Part shown: positions 44,275-52,509 of the stretch, one piece after another | How positions within the stretch are numbered: position 1 is the first letter of the stretch | Layout: each line of letters opens with the position of its first letter | Assembly: GCA_016218665.1 (NCBI GenBank) | Contig: JACRDI010000041.1 | Coordinates: 1-52,711 of the forward strand | Source of the DNA: Desulfovibrio sp. | Lineage (GTDB): Bacteria > Desulfobacterota > Desulfovibrionia > Desulfovibrionales > Desulfovibrionaceae | Reading direction: 5' to 3' | DNA length: 52,711 nucleotides | Notes under the pieces: model-generated | Seen by the model: the letters and a program-made list of their open reading frames with translations, nothing else | What the model was told of the DNA's origin: nothing | The model's database searches: none | Program-made: the position numbers and the translations under genes

Positions 44275-46503
44275 TCATACCGCCTTTATGAGGCCGCGCA
44301 GGGCCTGACAGGTCAGTTCCAGGGTTTTGTGCAGCGCGGCGCGCCGCCTCTCGCTGGGGAGCTTGCGCTCCTTGGAGAGCTGTTCAAGCCGCGCTGCGGT
44401 ATCGCGCAGGGGCAGGGCCCCCAGGGCTGCCGCGCCGGACTTGAGGGTGTGCGCGATCCTGGTGGTTTCGCTGAAGTCGGCGTCCCGCGCCGCCGCGTCG
44501 AATCGTTCGGCCAGGCCCGGAGCGCTGCTGAGAAACTCCATGGCCAGCATGCGGTAGAGGTCCTGTCGGCCGCCCAGACGCTTCAGGCTTTCGCCGGTCT
44601 CGATGAGCGCCTCTGCGCCGGGCGCGTTCGCGCCTGGGGCCTCCTGCTCCATGGCCAGGGTCTCACGGATGGCCCGGCGCAGGGCAGCCAGGTCGATGGG
44701 CTTCGTCACCACGCCGGAGATGTCGTCGAGCGGCATGGCCTCGGCGTCCTCTGGCGTGGCGAAAGCCGTGAGGATCAGGATGGGAGTGCGCCGGCGCCCA
44801 AGGTCCGTCTCCAGGGTCCGTATGCGGCGGGCCAGCTCCAGTCCGTCCATTTCCGGCATCTGCAGGTCCAGCAGCAGCAGGTCCAGCGGACTCTGGGGGA
44901 ATATTTCCAGCGCCTCGCGGCTGCTGGTGGCCAGCCGCACCTCCGCCCCGTCCTCCCTCAAGATGTCGTCGAGCAGGATCAGGTTGGCGCGCTGGTCGTC
45001 CACGACCAGAAGGCGCAGCCCGGCAAGGCTCTCCTGCGCGGGGGCCGTGGCCTCCCCGGCGGGGGGAGCCTCTTCCCGGACAGGCGGTGCCTCGGCCAGC
45101 AGCGCGGTGAAGGTGCTGCCCTGTCCGGGCGCGCTGTCGACCCGGATGCCGCCGCCCATCATCACGGCCAGTTGCCGGGCGATGGACAGGCCGAGGCCGG
45201 AGCCCGCGTGGCGGCGCGCCAGGCTGTCGTCCACCTGGCAGAAGCACTCGAAGATGCGGCTCTGCTCCTCGGCCGCGATGCCCACCCCGGTGTCGATGAC
45301 GGCGGTGCGCAGCACAAGCCTTCCCTGCGGGCCGGGCATGGCGTCCACCGTCACGCGCACCGAGCCATGGTCGGTGAACTTGACGGCGTTGCCGAGCAGA
45401 TTGGCCAGCACCTGGCGGAAGCGGAAGGCGTCGCCCAGCAGGCGGGCCGGCACGGAGTCCATGACTTCGTGGCTGAAGGCCAGGCCCTTTTCCTCGGCGG
45501 CGAAGGCGAAGATCAGGCCGGTCTGCTCCACGGCCTTGCGCACGTCGAAGGGCTGGTTCTTGAGCTCCAGGCGGCTGGATTCCAGGCGCGCGTAGTCCAG
45601 GATGTCGCCCACGACCTCAAGCAGGGCCCCGGCCGAGTGCGTGATGAGCCGGGCATAGCCAGCGGCCTTGGGGCTCAGATCCTCGCGCACCAGCCGGTCG
45701 GACAGGCCGATGATGCCGGTGAGCGGCGTGCGCATGTCGTGGCTCATGTTCGCCAGGAAGCGGCTGCGCATCTGGCTCAGGGCCACGGCCTTCTCGCGGC
45801 GGCGGTTGATCTCGAAGGTGGAGCCGACGATGCCCACCAGCCCGACGAACCAGATGATTCCATAGGCAACGGCCTGCTGGCGCTGGTTGTAAACGCGCGG
45901 GAGGATGAGCGGTCCGGCCGGGGCCGAGACGCTGATGCCGCCCCTGATGGAGCCCACGGCGTCCTTGGGGTGGCAGCGGCGGCAACTCGCCTCGGTTATC
46001 AGCGGGGCCATGTACCGGAACTGGTCCTGCCCGGGCGCGCCGGGCACGGCCTCGAAGTAGTCTCCGTCGGCCTGCAGGACGGACAAGGCCTCGCTCTCCC
46101 ATTTGTCGGGCGCGTTTTCCGGCCGAATGGGCATGAGGCTGGTGATGTGGAAGCGGATGCCGACGTCCTGCGCGATGACCTTGGCGATCTCGGCGATCTG
46201 GCGGGTCATGTAGGCGGGGTTGATGCGCACCAGGGTCTCGCCCGTTTCGGTCTTGAGGATGCGCTCGCCCGAGGGCAGGTGGGGGTTGGGCTCGGCGTTG
46301 GGGCCCACGGGAACGAAGACCCCGCCGTGGGCGGAGTTCCAGGCCCGCGCGGCCACGATCTGCAGGAAGAAGGAACGGGCCTGGTATTCCGCCAGCTCCT
46401 TGACGTGGCGGTTCTCCCCGGCGAAATTCCACAGAAAGAGCGCCAGCAGAAGCAGAGTCCAGAACAACCCCACGATCATCGGGATGATGAACAGTCGTTT
46501 CAT
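44275..46503 (-). CDS. Haem-c hybrid sensor kinase: DUF3365 (Tll0287-like) sensor, HisKA, HATPase, receiver, HPt
   Basis: 742 residues. One N-terminal helix (about 4-26) and a second at 213-232 bracket a periplasmic DUF3365 domain (ARAWNSAHGGVFV, RINPAYMTRQIAE, FHITSL). It has a haem c motif C174-R-R-C177-H178 near its end. Kinase core: H255 in FLANMSHDMRTPLTG, ATPase boxes GNAVKFTD, DTGVGI, GSGLGLSIA. A receiver follows (LLLDLQMPEMDG), then an HPt domain (IAHTLKSGAAALG). It forms a full phosphorelay with the adjacent regulator. A haem-based redox, NO or nitrite sense is likely but unproven. The ATG at 46503 lacks a good SD; 46542 is possible. Confidence 0.9.
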   Translation of the reverse strand: MKRLFIIPMIVGLFWTLLLLALFLWNFAGENRHVKELAEYQARSFFLQIVAARAWNSAHGGVFVPVGPNAEPNPHLPSGERILKTETGETLVRINPAYMTRQIAEIAKVIAQDVGIRFHITSLMPIRPENAPDKWESEALSVLQADGDYFEAVPGAPGQDQFRYMAPLITEASCRRCHPKDAVGSIRGGISVSAPAGPLILPRVYNQRQQAVAYGIIWFVGLVGIVGSTFEINRRREKAVALSQMRSRFLANMSHDMRTPLTGIIGLSDRLVREDLSPKAAGYARLITHSAGALLEVVGDILDYARLESSRLELKNQPFDVRKAVEQTGLIFAFAAEEKGLAFSHEVMDSVPARLLGDAFRFRQVLANLLGNAVKFTDHGSVRVTVDAMPGPQGRLVLRTAVIDTGVGIAAEEQSRIFECFCQVDDSLARRHAGSGLGLSIARQLAVMMGGGIRVDSAPGQGSTFTALLAEAPPVREEAPPAGEATAPAQESLAGLRLLVVDDQRANLILLDDILREDGAEVRLATSSREALEIFPQSPLDLLLLDLQMPEMDGLELARRIRTLETDLGRRRTPILILTAFATPEDAEAMPLDDISGVVTKPIDLAALRRAIRETLAMEQEAPGANAPGAEALIETGESLKRLGGRQDLYRMLAMEFLSSAPGLAERFDAAARDADFSETTRIAHTLKSGAAALGALPLRDTAARLEQLSKERKLPSERRRAALHKTLELTCQALRGLIKAV

Positions 46504-46574
46504 GTGCCCACCCCGGGGGCTCAGTGGACAGGTTGTGTGCATTTTATTTCACTGCCAATGTGGTAGGATATCGC

Positions 46575-47459
46575 TCATTCAGGCCGTTTGTCGAGCCCCC
46601 CGGCCTCGGGGCCGGGAAGGACCGCGTTCTGCGCGTCCGGGCGGCCCAGGCGAAAGCGCAGGGCTTGGCCCGGACGCAGGCACGCGGTGCGGCAGTCGCC
46701 GCAGTTGTTGCAGGCCAGGGGCAGGGTTTCCGGCCGCCGCGGGTCGAGCCCCAGGGAGCAGGCCGCCACGCACCGGCTTTGGCCCTTGGCGCAGGCGCAC
46801 CGTTCGGGGGCGTGCACCAGGCGCAGGCGCCAGGGGTTCAGGCGGGCCATGAGGTGCAGCAGCACGGACTGGGGGCAGGCGAAGCCGCACCACAGGCGTT
46901 TGCCGAGGCGCCATTCGGCGGCGAGCATCAGCACCGCGCCGCCGACGGGCCACAGAACACCGCCCAGCGCCACGTGTTGCCACAGGCGGGAATAGTAGGC
47001 CGGCATGGAGAGGAGGTTCAACAGGGGCGGGAGCCCGAAGACCGCCAGCAGGATCAGTCCCGCCAGCACCGCGCCGGCCCGGACGCGGAACCCCGCAGAG
47101 ACCGCCGTGTCCGCCAGCCGTCCCATCAGATGTCCCGACCTGCGCGACCGGGCGTGGACCAGTTCGGAAAGCAGGCCGTAGGGGCAGGCGTAGGAGCAGA
47201 ACACCGGCCCCAGGACAAGGGCCAATGCCAGGGCCAGGCCCGCGCCCAGGGCGACGCGCCCGGTGATGTCCCCGGCCGAGGCGAGCACCTGCACGGCCGC
47301 CAGAGGGTCGCCCAGGGGCAGGCCGAAGACGTCCATGGCCAGGAAGTTGCCGCTGACCCCGTGCAGGCCGAAGAGATTGGCGAAGGGCACGCCGGCCATG
47401 GCCAGGGCCACGCCGGTCTGCGACGCGCGCCGCCAGAAGGCGGGGCCGGGCCGGGTCAT
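46575..47459 (-). CDS. napH: NapH-like membrane iron-sulfur protein
   Basis: 294 residues with about four to five membrane helices. It carries the NapH/CcoG-type pair of CxxxCP motifs: FCSYACPYGLLSE and WCGFACPQSVLLH. Two ferredoxin-like cysteine groups follow near the C-terminus (CACAKGQSRCVAAC and CNNCGDCRTAC). It would carry electrons from quinol or with NapG towards the nitrate reductase. It starts with a 4-bp ATGA overlap with napG. The 71 bp to the kinase gene hold no terminator, so kinase and regulator may be on the nap transcript. Confidence 0.9.
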   Translation of the reverse strand: MTRPGPAFWRRASQTGVALAMAGVPFANLFGLHGVSGNFLAMDVFGLPLGDPLAAVQVLASAGDITGRVALGAGLALALALVLGPVFCSYACPYGLLSELVHARSRRSGHLMGRLADTAVSAGFRVRAGAVLAGLILLAVFGLPPLLNLLSMPAYYSRLWQHVALGGVLWPVGGAVLMLAAEWRLGKRLWCGFACPQSVLLHLMARLNPWRLRLVHAPERCACAKGQSRCVAACSLGLDPRRPETLPLACNNCGDCRTACLRPGQALRFRLGRPDAQNAVLPGPEAGGLDKRPE

Positions 47460-47962
47460 GCGCCGCCTCCGTCCCACCGGTCGCGGGCGGCCGCCAGGCG
47501 GGCCTTGGGAATGGTGAGGATGGCTTTGCGCGGACAGACGTTTTCGCACACGCCGCAGCCCACGCACGCCTCGGTGATGACCGGAAAGAGCCCCTTCTCC
47601 ATGACGATGGCCTGGTTCCGCAGGGGGCACTTCTCGTGGCAGGTCTTGCAGAAAATGCTGCCCTCGTAGGTGTAGCAGCGGCTCTTGTCGATGCGCGCGA
47701 TGCCCATGTCCGCACGGGCCATGGCCGTCACCGGCAGCAGGGCCTCGGTGGGGCAAACCGGCGGACAGCGCATGCACAGGTAGCAGGGCACCCTGCGCGG
47801 AGCTATGCGCGGCGTGCCGAAGGTCTCGGGGTTGAAGCCGGCCTCGAAGACAATGCTGCCGTAGGGGCATATCTGCCCGCACTGGCCGCACTGGATGCAG
47901 CGCTTCAGGAATTCCCGCTCGCCGCGCGCTCCGGGGGGGCGCAGCATCTGCTCATAGATCAT
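47456..47962 (-). CDS. napG: NapG-like polyferredoxin (four 4Fe-4S motifs)
   Basis: 168 residues with four cysteine clusters: CIQCGQCGQICPYG, CYLCMRCPPVCPTE, a split third starting CYTYEGSIFCKTCHEKCP, and CVGCGVCENVCP. The order and the adjacent NapH identify it as the electron-transfer partner. It has no Tat leader, unlike enterobacterial NapG, so it may work on the cytoplasmic side, closer to NapF. The single CxxCH in FCKTCHEKC is part of an iron-sulfur site, not a haem site. It lies 9 bp after napD. Confidence 0.88.
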   Translation of the reverse strand: MIYEQMLRPPGARGEREFLKRCIQCGQCGQICPYGSIVFEAGFNPETFGTPRIAPRRVPCYLCMRCPPVCPTEALLPVTAMARADMGIARIDKSRCYTYEGSIFCKTCHEKCPLRNQAIVMEKGLFPVITEACVGCGVCENVCPRKAILTIPKARLAAARDRWDGGGA

Positions 47963-47971
47963 GACGCGCCC

Positions 47972-48223
47972 TTACTTTGCGCCCTCCCCACCCAGTTCGT
48001 CCTCGATGTTGAGATAGGCCGTGGCCACCGAGAGCACCCCGGGAGTGGCCTTGAACTCGCGTTCCACGCGCTCAAGTTCCTTGGAGGGCCGCTCGATGAC
48101 CGCCACCAGACAGGGGGGGGACTCCCAGGGCAGGATGGTGGCATCCCGCCGCTGGGAAAGGCTCGCCTTGACCCCGGCAAGATCCTGCCGGGTCGTGTGG
48201 ATGATGAAGCTTGCGATGGCCAT
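47972..48223 (-). CDS. napD: NapD chaperone
   Basis: 83 residues, NapD family: MAIASFIIHTTRQDLAGVKA, then CLVAVIERPSKELERVE and GVLSVATAYLNIEDE. It binds the Tat leader of NapA and prevents early export. GGAGG precedes the ATG at 48223, 17 bp after napA. Confidence 0.92.
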   Translation of the reverse strand: MAIASFIIHTTRQDLAGVKASLSQRRDATILPWESPPCLVAVIERPSKELERVEREFKATPGVLSVATAYLNIEDELGGEGAK

Positions 48224-48240
48224 GGTGCTTCCTCCCGGCG

Positions 48241-50499
48241 CTACGCCTTGGACACGCGCACGGCGCAGATCTTGAATTCCGGCTGCTTGGAGGCCTCGTC
48301 CACTGCGTCCACGGTGAGTTCGTTGACCAGCTTTTGGGCGTCGTAGAAGGGGGCGAACACCAGGCCGGGCCGGCAGACCTCGCCCACCCGCGCGGACAGG
48401 ACCAGCGAGCCACGCCGGGTGTCCAGGCGCACGTTGTCGCCGTTGGCGATGCCCAGGCGCTTTGCGTCCTCCTGGTTGACCTCGACGAAGGCGGCCGGGA
48501 AGGCCTTGCGGATCTCGGGCACCTTGTTGGTCATGGTGCCGGTGTGCCACTGGTCGATGACGCGGCCCGTGGTGAGGATGAAGGGATATTCGGCGTCGGG
48601 CAGCTCGGCGGCGGGCTTGTGGGGCCGCAGCCACACGTTGGCCCTGCCGTTGGGATTGCCGTAGAAGAAGTACTTGTCTGGGTGGTCCGCGGGCACCATG
48701 GGGTCGTCCCCGCGGGAGTAGCGGATCTTGGTGCCCGGATGGTCCTCGGTGGGGCAGGGCCACAGCAGGCCCGAGGTCTTGCGCAGGCGCTCGCGGGTCA
48801 TGCCCTTGAAGTTGTAGGCCGACTTCGCGGAGATCTCCCGCCATTCCTCCCATATGTCCGCGGAGTTCTTGAAGGGGATGAGCTTGGGATCAACGCCCAT
48901 GCGCGTGGCCAGATCCAGCAGGATGTTCACCGAGGGGCGGGCCTCTCCCGGAGAGGCAACGGCCTTCTCGATGAGGCAGTAGCGGCGCTCGCCGGAGCCG
49001 TACACGCCCTCCCTCTCGCACCAGAAGGCGGCCGGGAACACCACGTCGGCGTACTTGAGGGTCTCCGCGTCGGCGAAGGCCTCGATGATGGCCAGGAACT
49101 TGGTGCTCTTCTTGAGGTTGGCGGTGTACTTCTTCACGTTGGGCAGGCTCTGGGCCGGATTGGTGCACAGCACCAGCATGGCCCGCACCGTGTCGCCCAG
49201 GGCCGCGAACATGGCCGTGGTGAACAGGCCCGGGGCCGGGTTCAGCGAATCCTTGGGCAGGCCCCAGATCTCCTCCATCTGGTTGCGGTGCTCCTGGTTG
49301 GCTATCAGCCGGCCGCCGGGAAGCAGGTGCGCCAGGGAGCCTGTGTCGCGCACGCCGCCGCAGGCGTTGGGCTGGCCGGTAAGGGAGAAGCTGGTGGAGC
49401 CGGGCTTGCAGATCTTGCCCGTGATGAGGTGCAGGTTGTGCACGAGGTTGTTGGCCCACACGCCCTGGATGCGCTGGTTGAGGCCCATGCACCACAGCGA
49501 CATGGTGGCGCTGGAGTTGGCGAAGAGCTTTGCCGCCTGCACGATGGATTCCGCCGGCACGCTGCAGATGGCGGCGGCCTTCTCCGGGGTGTAGTCGGCC
49601 AGGAAGGTGCGGTAGTCCTCCAGACTCTTCTCCACGGGCTTGCCGTCCACCATGGCCTTGAAGGACACGTACTTGCCGTGGAACTTCGAGTCGTCCAGCT
49701 CCTCGTTGAAGATGACGTGGGCCATGGCGTTCATGAGCGCCAGGTCCGTGCCCGGAACGACCGGCAGGTGCAGGTCGGCGATGCGCGCGGTGTTGGTCAA
49801 GCGCGGGTCGACGACGATGATCTTGACGCTGGGGTCGGACTGCTTGCGCGCCGCCAGGCGGCGGAAGAGGATGGGGTGGCATTCCGAGGTGTTGGAGCCG
49901 ATGATGAAGAAGCAGTTGGCCGAGTCCATGTCCTCGTAGCTGCCCATGGGCTCGTCCTTGCCGAAGGTGGAGACATAGCCGCCCACGGCCGAGGCCATGC
50001 ACAGGCGCGGGTTGCCGTCCACGTTGTTGCTTTTGAGCCCGGCCTTGAAGATCTTGTTGGCCAGGTACGACTCCTCGGTGAGGGCCTGGCCGGAGCCATA
50101 GTAGGCCACCGCCTTGGGACCGAACTGCTCCAGGGTCTGCTTGAAGCGCGTGGCGGTGAGGTCCAGGGCCTCTTCCCAGGTGGCCTTGACCAGGGTGCCG
50201 CCCTTGCGGATCAAGGGCGTGGTCAGGCGGTCGGGGGAATTGATGACGCTGGCGAGCAGCGCGCCCTTCAGGCAGAGCATTCCCTTGTTGTGGTTGTTGG
50301 GGTCGCCCTTGACCATGGCCACCTTGCCGTTGCGCACCCCGACCATGACGCCGCAGCCCGTGCCGCAGAAGCGGCACACGCCCTTGACCCAGGTGTCCGG
50401 CGTGGCCTCGGCCTCTTTCCTGCCGCACCCGTACCCCAGGAACGTCAATGCTGCCATCGCCGCGGAGTATTTGATGAATTCACGTCTTGTGCATCCCAT
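48241..50499 (-). CDS. napA: Periplasmic nitrate reductase catalytic subunit
   Basis: 752 residues, close to the monomeric Desulfovibrio enzyme. Tat leader RREFIK at residues 5-10. The 4Fe-4S cysteines are C42, C45, C49 and C76 (CRFCGTGCG, MLCLKG). The molybdenum ligand is C167 in RLCMASAVGGY. Later molybdopterin-guanine-dinucleotide contacts follow the Nap pattern (TTGRVIDQWHTGTMT). It reduces nitrate to nitrite in the periplasm. AGGAG lies before the ATG at 50499; it is 26 bp after napM. Confidence 0.95.
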   Translation of the reverse strand: MGCTRREFIKYSAAMAALTFLGYGCGRKEAEATPDTWVKGVCRFCGTGCGVMVGVRNGKVAMVKGDPNNHNKGMLCLKGALLASVINSPDRLTTPLIRKGGTLVKATWEEALDLTATRFKQTLEQFGPKAVAYYGSGQALTEESYLANKIFKAGLKSNNVDGNPRLCMASAVGGYVSTFGKDEPMGSYEDMDSANCFFIIGSNTSECHPILFRRLAARKQSDPSVKIIVVDPRLTNTARIADLHLPVVPGTDLALMNAMAHVIFNEELDDSKFHGKYVSFKAMVDGKPVEKSLEDYRTFLADYTPEKAAAICSVPAESIVQAAKLFANSSATMSLWCMGLNQRIQGVWANNLVHNLHLITGKICKPGSTSFSLTGQPNACGGVRDTGSLAHLLPGGRLIANQEHRNQMEEIWGLPKDSLNPAPGLFTTAMFAALGDTVRAMLVLCTNPAQSLPNVKKYTANLKKSTKFLAIIEAFADAETLKYADVVFPAAFWCEREGVYGSGERRYCLIEKAVASPGEARPSVNILLDLATRMGVDPKLIPFKNSADIWEEWREISAKSAYNFKGMTRERLRKTSGLLWPCPTEDHPGTKIRYSRGDDPMVPADHPDKYFFYGNPNGRANVWLRPHKPAAELPDAEYPFILTTGRVIDQWHTGTMTNKVPEIRKAFPAAFVEVNQEDAKRLGIANGDNVRLDTRRGSLVLSARVGEVCRPGLVFAPFYDAQKLVNELTVDAVDEASKQPEFKICAVRVSKA

Positions 50500-50525
50500 A
50501 TGCTTCTCCTTAGGCCCGGTCCGGG

Positions 50526-51020
50526 CTACTCGGCCTTTTGCTTGGACACGGACTTGGCGTAGGCGTCGTGGTGCAGGGAGTTGGTGTGAAAACCGTGGCA
50601 GCTGTTGCAGCCCTCGCGCACACCGAACTTCGTGTACATGCGTTCAATGGCCGGAGCATGGCAGCGCTGGCAGGCAACCTTCGCGTCGGGCTTCGCCGAG
50701 AAGGGCACCGCTCCCTTGCCGTCCGGCAACCCGTGGCAGACGTAGCATTTCACCAACAGCATGCCGTGCTTGCTCTCGTTCCAGTCCTGGGCAATCTTGG
50801 GGGTGACCTTCTTGTGGCAGGCGTAGCAGTCGCTTTGGGCATCGGTCACCTCGCCGTGCTGGGCCTGGCCCCAGGTGCAGCGCGTGCCGCTGAACGCCAG
50901 GGAGAGATAGGAGAAGTAGGCCAGCGCCAGCACGGCCAGGGCCATCGGAATGATGAGCCACTTGCGTCCCAGGGTGATCTGATTGAGAGTGTCTGTGAAA
51001 AACTGCCGTAGTTTTTTCAT
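50526..51020 (-). CDS. napM: NapM, membrane-anchored tetrahaem cytochrome c
   Basis: 164 residues. The N-terminal helix (about 17-41) acts as anchor, then four CxxCH sites: CYACH, CYVCH, CQRCH, CNSCH. By position between napC and napA it is the NapM of the Desulfovibrio-type nap operon and probably passes electrons to NapA in place of NapB. ATG 51020 is chosen: GAGGGA lies five bases upstream. ATG 51038 overlaps the napC stop but sits too close to its SD. Confidence 0.9.
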   Translation of the reverse strand: MKKLRQFFTDTLNQITLGRKWLIIPMALAVLALAYFSYLSLAFSGTRCTWGQAQHGEVTDAQSDCYACHKKVTPKIAQDWNESKHGMLLVKCYVCHGLPDGKGAVPFSAKPDAKVACQRCHAPAIERMYTKFGVREGCNSCHGFHTNSLHHDAYAKSVSKQKAE

Positions 51021-51034
51021 CGGGTTCCCTCGTA

Positions 51035-51595
51035 TCATTCCCCTTCCGGGGGCAGTTTGGCGGCAAAGGCGGCGTTGACCGCGTAGCGACGATCGAACTT
51101 GGGCAGATGAGCCATGTTGCTATGGCAGCCCGCGCAGGTCCGGCGTCCCTTGCCGTCCTTGCCCAGCCACGCCTCGTGCGCCTTCTTCCCTTCCGGACTG
51201 ATGCTCTTGCCCTTGGCGGTCAGCATGAGATCCTGGTGGCACTGCCGGCAGTTGTCGTCCGAGACAAAGCGCCGGGCCACCAGCTGCATGTTGCGCCTGT
51301 CCAAATCCTTGGTGTCGCCGAAGAAGTGGACGGCCAGATCGCGGACGCCGAGATAGGACTTCACCACAAGGTAGTCGATCCCGGCGCGGCGCGGTATGTG
51401 GCACTGTTCGCAGGTGATTGGCTTCTTGTCCTTGTCTACCGCATGCGATGAGCGTTTCAGCTCAAATTCATACCTCTTCATTTCATGGCAGGACAGGCAG
51501 AACTCGTTGCTGGACGTCTGTCCAACAGCGTAGCTCGATGCGAAAAGCGCCGCACATGCAATTCCGATTGTCAGGATGAGATGTGGTAGTTTCAT
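51035..51595 (-). CDS. napC: NapC/NirT-family tetrahaem quinol dehydrogenase
   Basis: 186 residues. One membrane anchor (about 3-24), then four haem sites: CLSCH, CEQCH, CRQCH, CAGCH. The spacing and the start FCLSCHEMKRYEFELKRSSH are those of the NapC/NrfH group. It oxidises menaquinol and feeds NapM/NapA. The ATG at 51595 is first in the operon and lies about 45 nt downstream of the predicted sigma54 start site. The SD is weak, in the region AAAGCATGG. A longer frame upstream crosses the promoter region and is not credible. Confidence 0.92.
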   Translation of the reverse strand: MKLPHLILTIGIACAALFASSYAVGQTSSNEFCLSCHEMKRYEFELKRSSHAVDKDKKPITCEQCHIPRRAGIDYLVVKSYLGVRDLAVHFFGDTKDLDRRNMQLVARRFVSDDNCRQCHQDLMLTAKGKSISPEGKKAHEAWLGKDGKGRRTCAGCHSNMAHLPKFDRRYAVNAAFAAKLPPEGE

Positions 51596-51650
51596 ACATG
51601 CACCATGCTTTTCTTGACGGAATGGATGAATGCGCAGTGGCTCAAGAAAC

Positions 51651-51666
51651 AGCAAGACACATGCCA
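51651..51666 (-). promoter_or_regulatory. Sigma54 (-24/-12) promoter of the nap operon
   Basis: Minus strand TGGCATGTGTCTTGCT matches TGGCAYRNNNNTTGCW at every fixed position, with the -24 GG and -12 GC ten bases apart. The start would be near 51640. A 10-bp palindrome GCAAATTTGC (51667-51676) lies next to it. Confidence 0.8.
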
Positions 51667-51740
51667 GCAAATTTGCACAAGAAAAACATATGGTTTTCGA
51701 ATCATTCTGATTTGGAGAGCGTAGACGGTGTCTGAAATTC

Positions 51741-51808
51741 ATGACTGCGGTCATAAAAAACAGGCAAAGTCATGAAAAGCGAACAGTGCTCAAGGCAATT
51801 TTCTTGCC
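51741..51808. promoter_or_regulatory. Candidate activator (enhancer) sites in the 385-bp napC/nrfH gap
   Basis: ATGAC-TGCG-GTCAT (51741-51754) and GGCAA-TTTTC-TTGCC (51794-51808) are dyads 100-170 bp upstream of both predicted sigma54 starts, the usual distance for NtrC-type binding. The gap is AT-rich for this genome and holds no gene. Confidence 0.45.
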
Positions 51809-51894
51809 GTGCAAGCTGGTACGCATGTCTGTGCGTAGCCGGAAAGCCCAGCAAAACGGCCGAAAAAGCCCAAGAGCAAGGCACAGCGTATTGA

Positions 51895-51910
51895 TGGTTT
51901 GGCTTTTGCA
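51895..51910 (+). promoter_or_regulatory. Candidate sigma54 promoter of nrfHA
   Basis: TGGTTTGGCTTTTGCA keeps GG and GC ten bases apart and a perfect TTGCA; two mismatches lie in the -24 block. The start would be near 51921, 60 bases before nrfH. Confidence 0.6.
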
Positions 51911-51980
51911 GTCCACCACGGAACCTGGGACAGGCAAGGGCATGGGCCTTCCCGTCAACGCACATCAAGGCGGTGGGTGG

Positions 51981-52442
51981 ATGAGTGAAGAAAAACCAAG
52001 AAGACTGAAGTACGCTCTGGCTGGGGTCGCGTTGGCGCTCGCTGTGGCGCTCTTCGTGCTGCTGGGGCCGCCGCAGCTCCTGGCGAAGAGCGAGACGCCG
52101 GCCTTCTGCGCGTCCTGCCACATCCATGAGTCGCAATACGAGGCCTGGTTTCAGCAGGGGGCGCACCGCAGGCTGGCCTGCGTGGACTGCCACCTGCCCA
52201 ACGACAACTCGGCGTCGCACTACACCTGGAAATCCATCGACGGCATGAAGGATCTCGTGCTGTTCAATGCCGGGCGCGTGCCGGACGACATCCGCATCAC
52301 CGAGCGCGGCCGCAAGGTGGTGCAGGCCAACTGCATCCGCTGCCACGAGGGCGCGGTGGAGATGATCGACCAGGACCGCAGCTGCACGGATTGCCACAGG
52401 CGGCAGCTCCACAAGAACAGCAGCGCCATGGAGACCCTGTAG
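51981..52442 (+). CDS. nrfH: NrfH, tetrahaem quinol dehydrogenase of nitrite reductase
   Basis: 153 residues, near the Desulfovibrio NrfH length. N-terminal anchor helix (about 10-32), then four haem sites: CASCH, CVDCH, CIRCH, CTDCH. FCASCHIHESQYEAWFQQGAH and the lysine/histidine-rich stretch WKSIDGMKDLVLFN follow the NrfH plan. It passes menaquinol electrons to NrfA, encoded 67 bp downstream. ATG 51981 is chosen by family start; the SD (GGTGGGTGG) is weak. It is divergent from nap. Confidence 0.93.
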   Translation: MSEEKPRRLKYALAGVALALAVALFVLLGPPQLLAKSETPAFCASCHIHESQYEAWFQQGAHRRLACVDCHLPNDNSASHYTWKSIDGMKDLVLFNAGRVPDDIRITERGRKVVQANCIRCHEGAVEMIDQDRSCTDCHRRQLHKNSSAMETL

Positions 52443-52509
52443 CAGGCTTGCGCCATTGCGCAGGTATTATCCCCAGAGCTGGTAACGTTTTCCCACGGAG
52501 GAGGAAGTG

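Noticed and set aside
47620..47660. Haem c site (CxxCH) in the NapG-like protein
   Set aside because: The CKTCH lies in a cysteine-rich iron-sulfur motif of a protein with no export leader.
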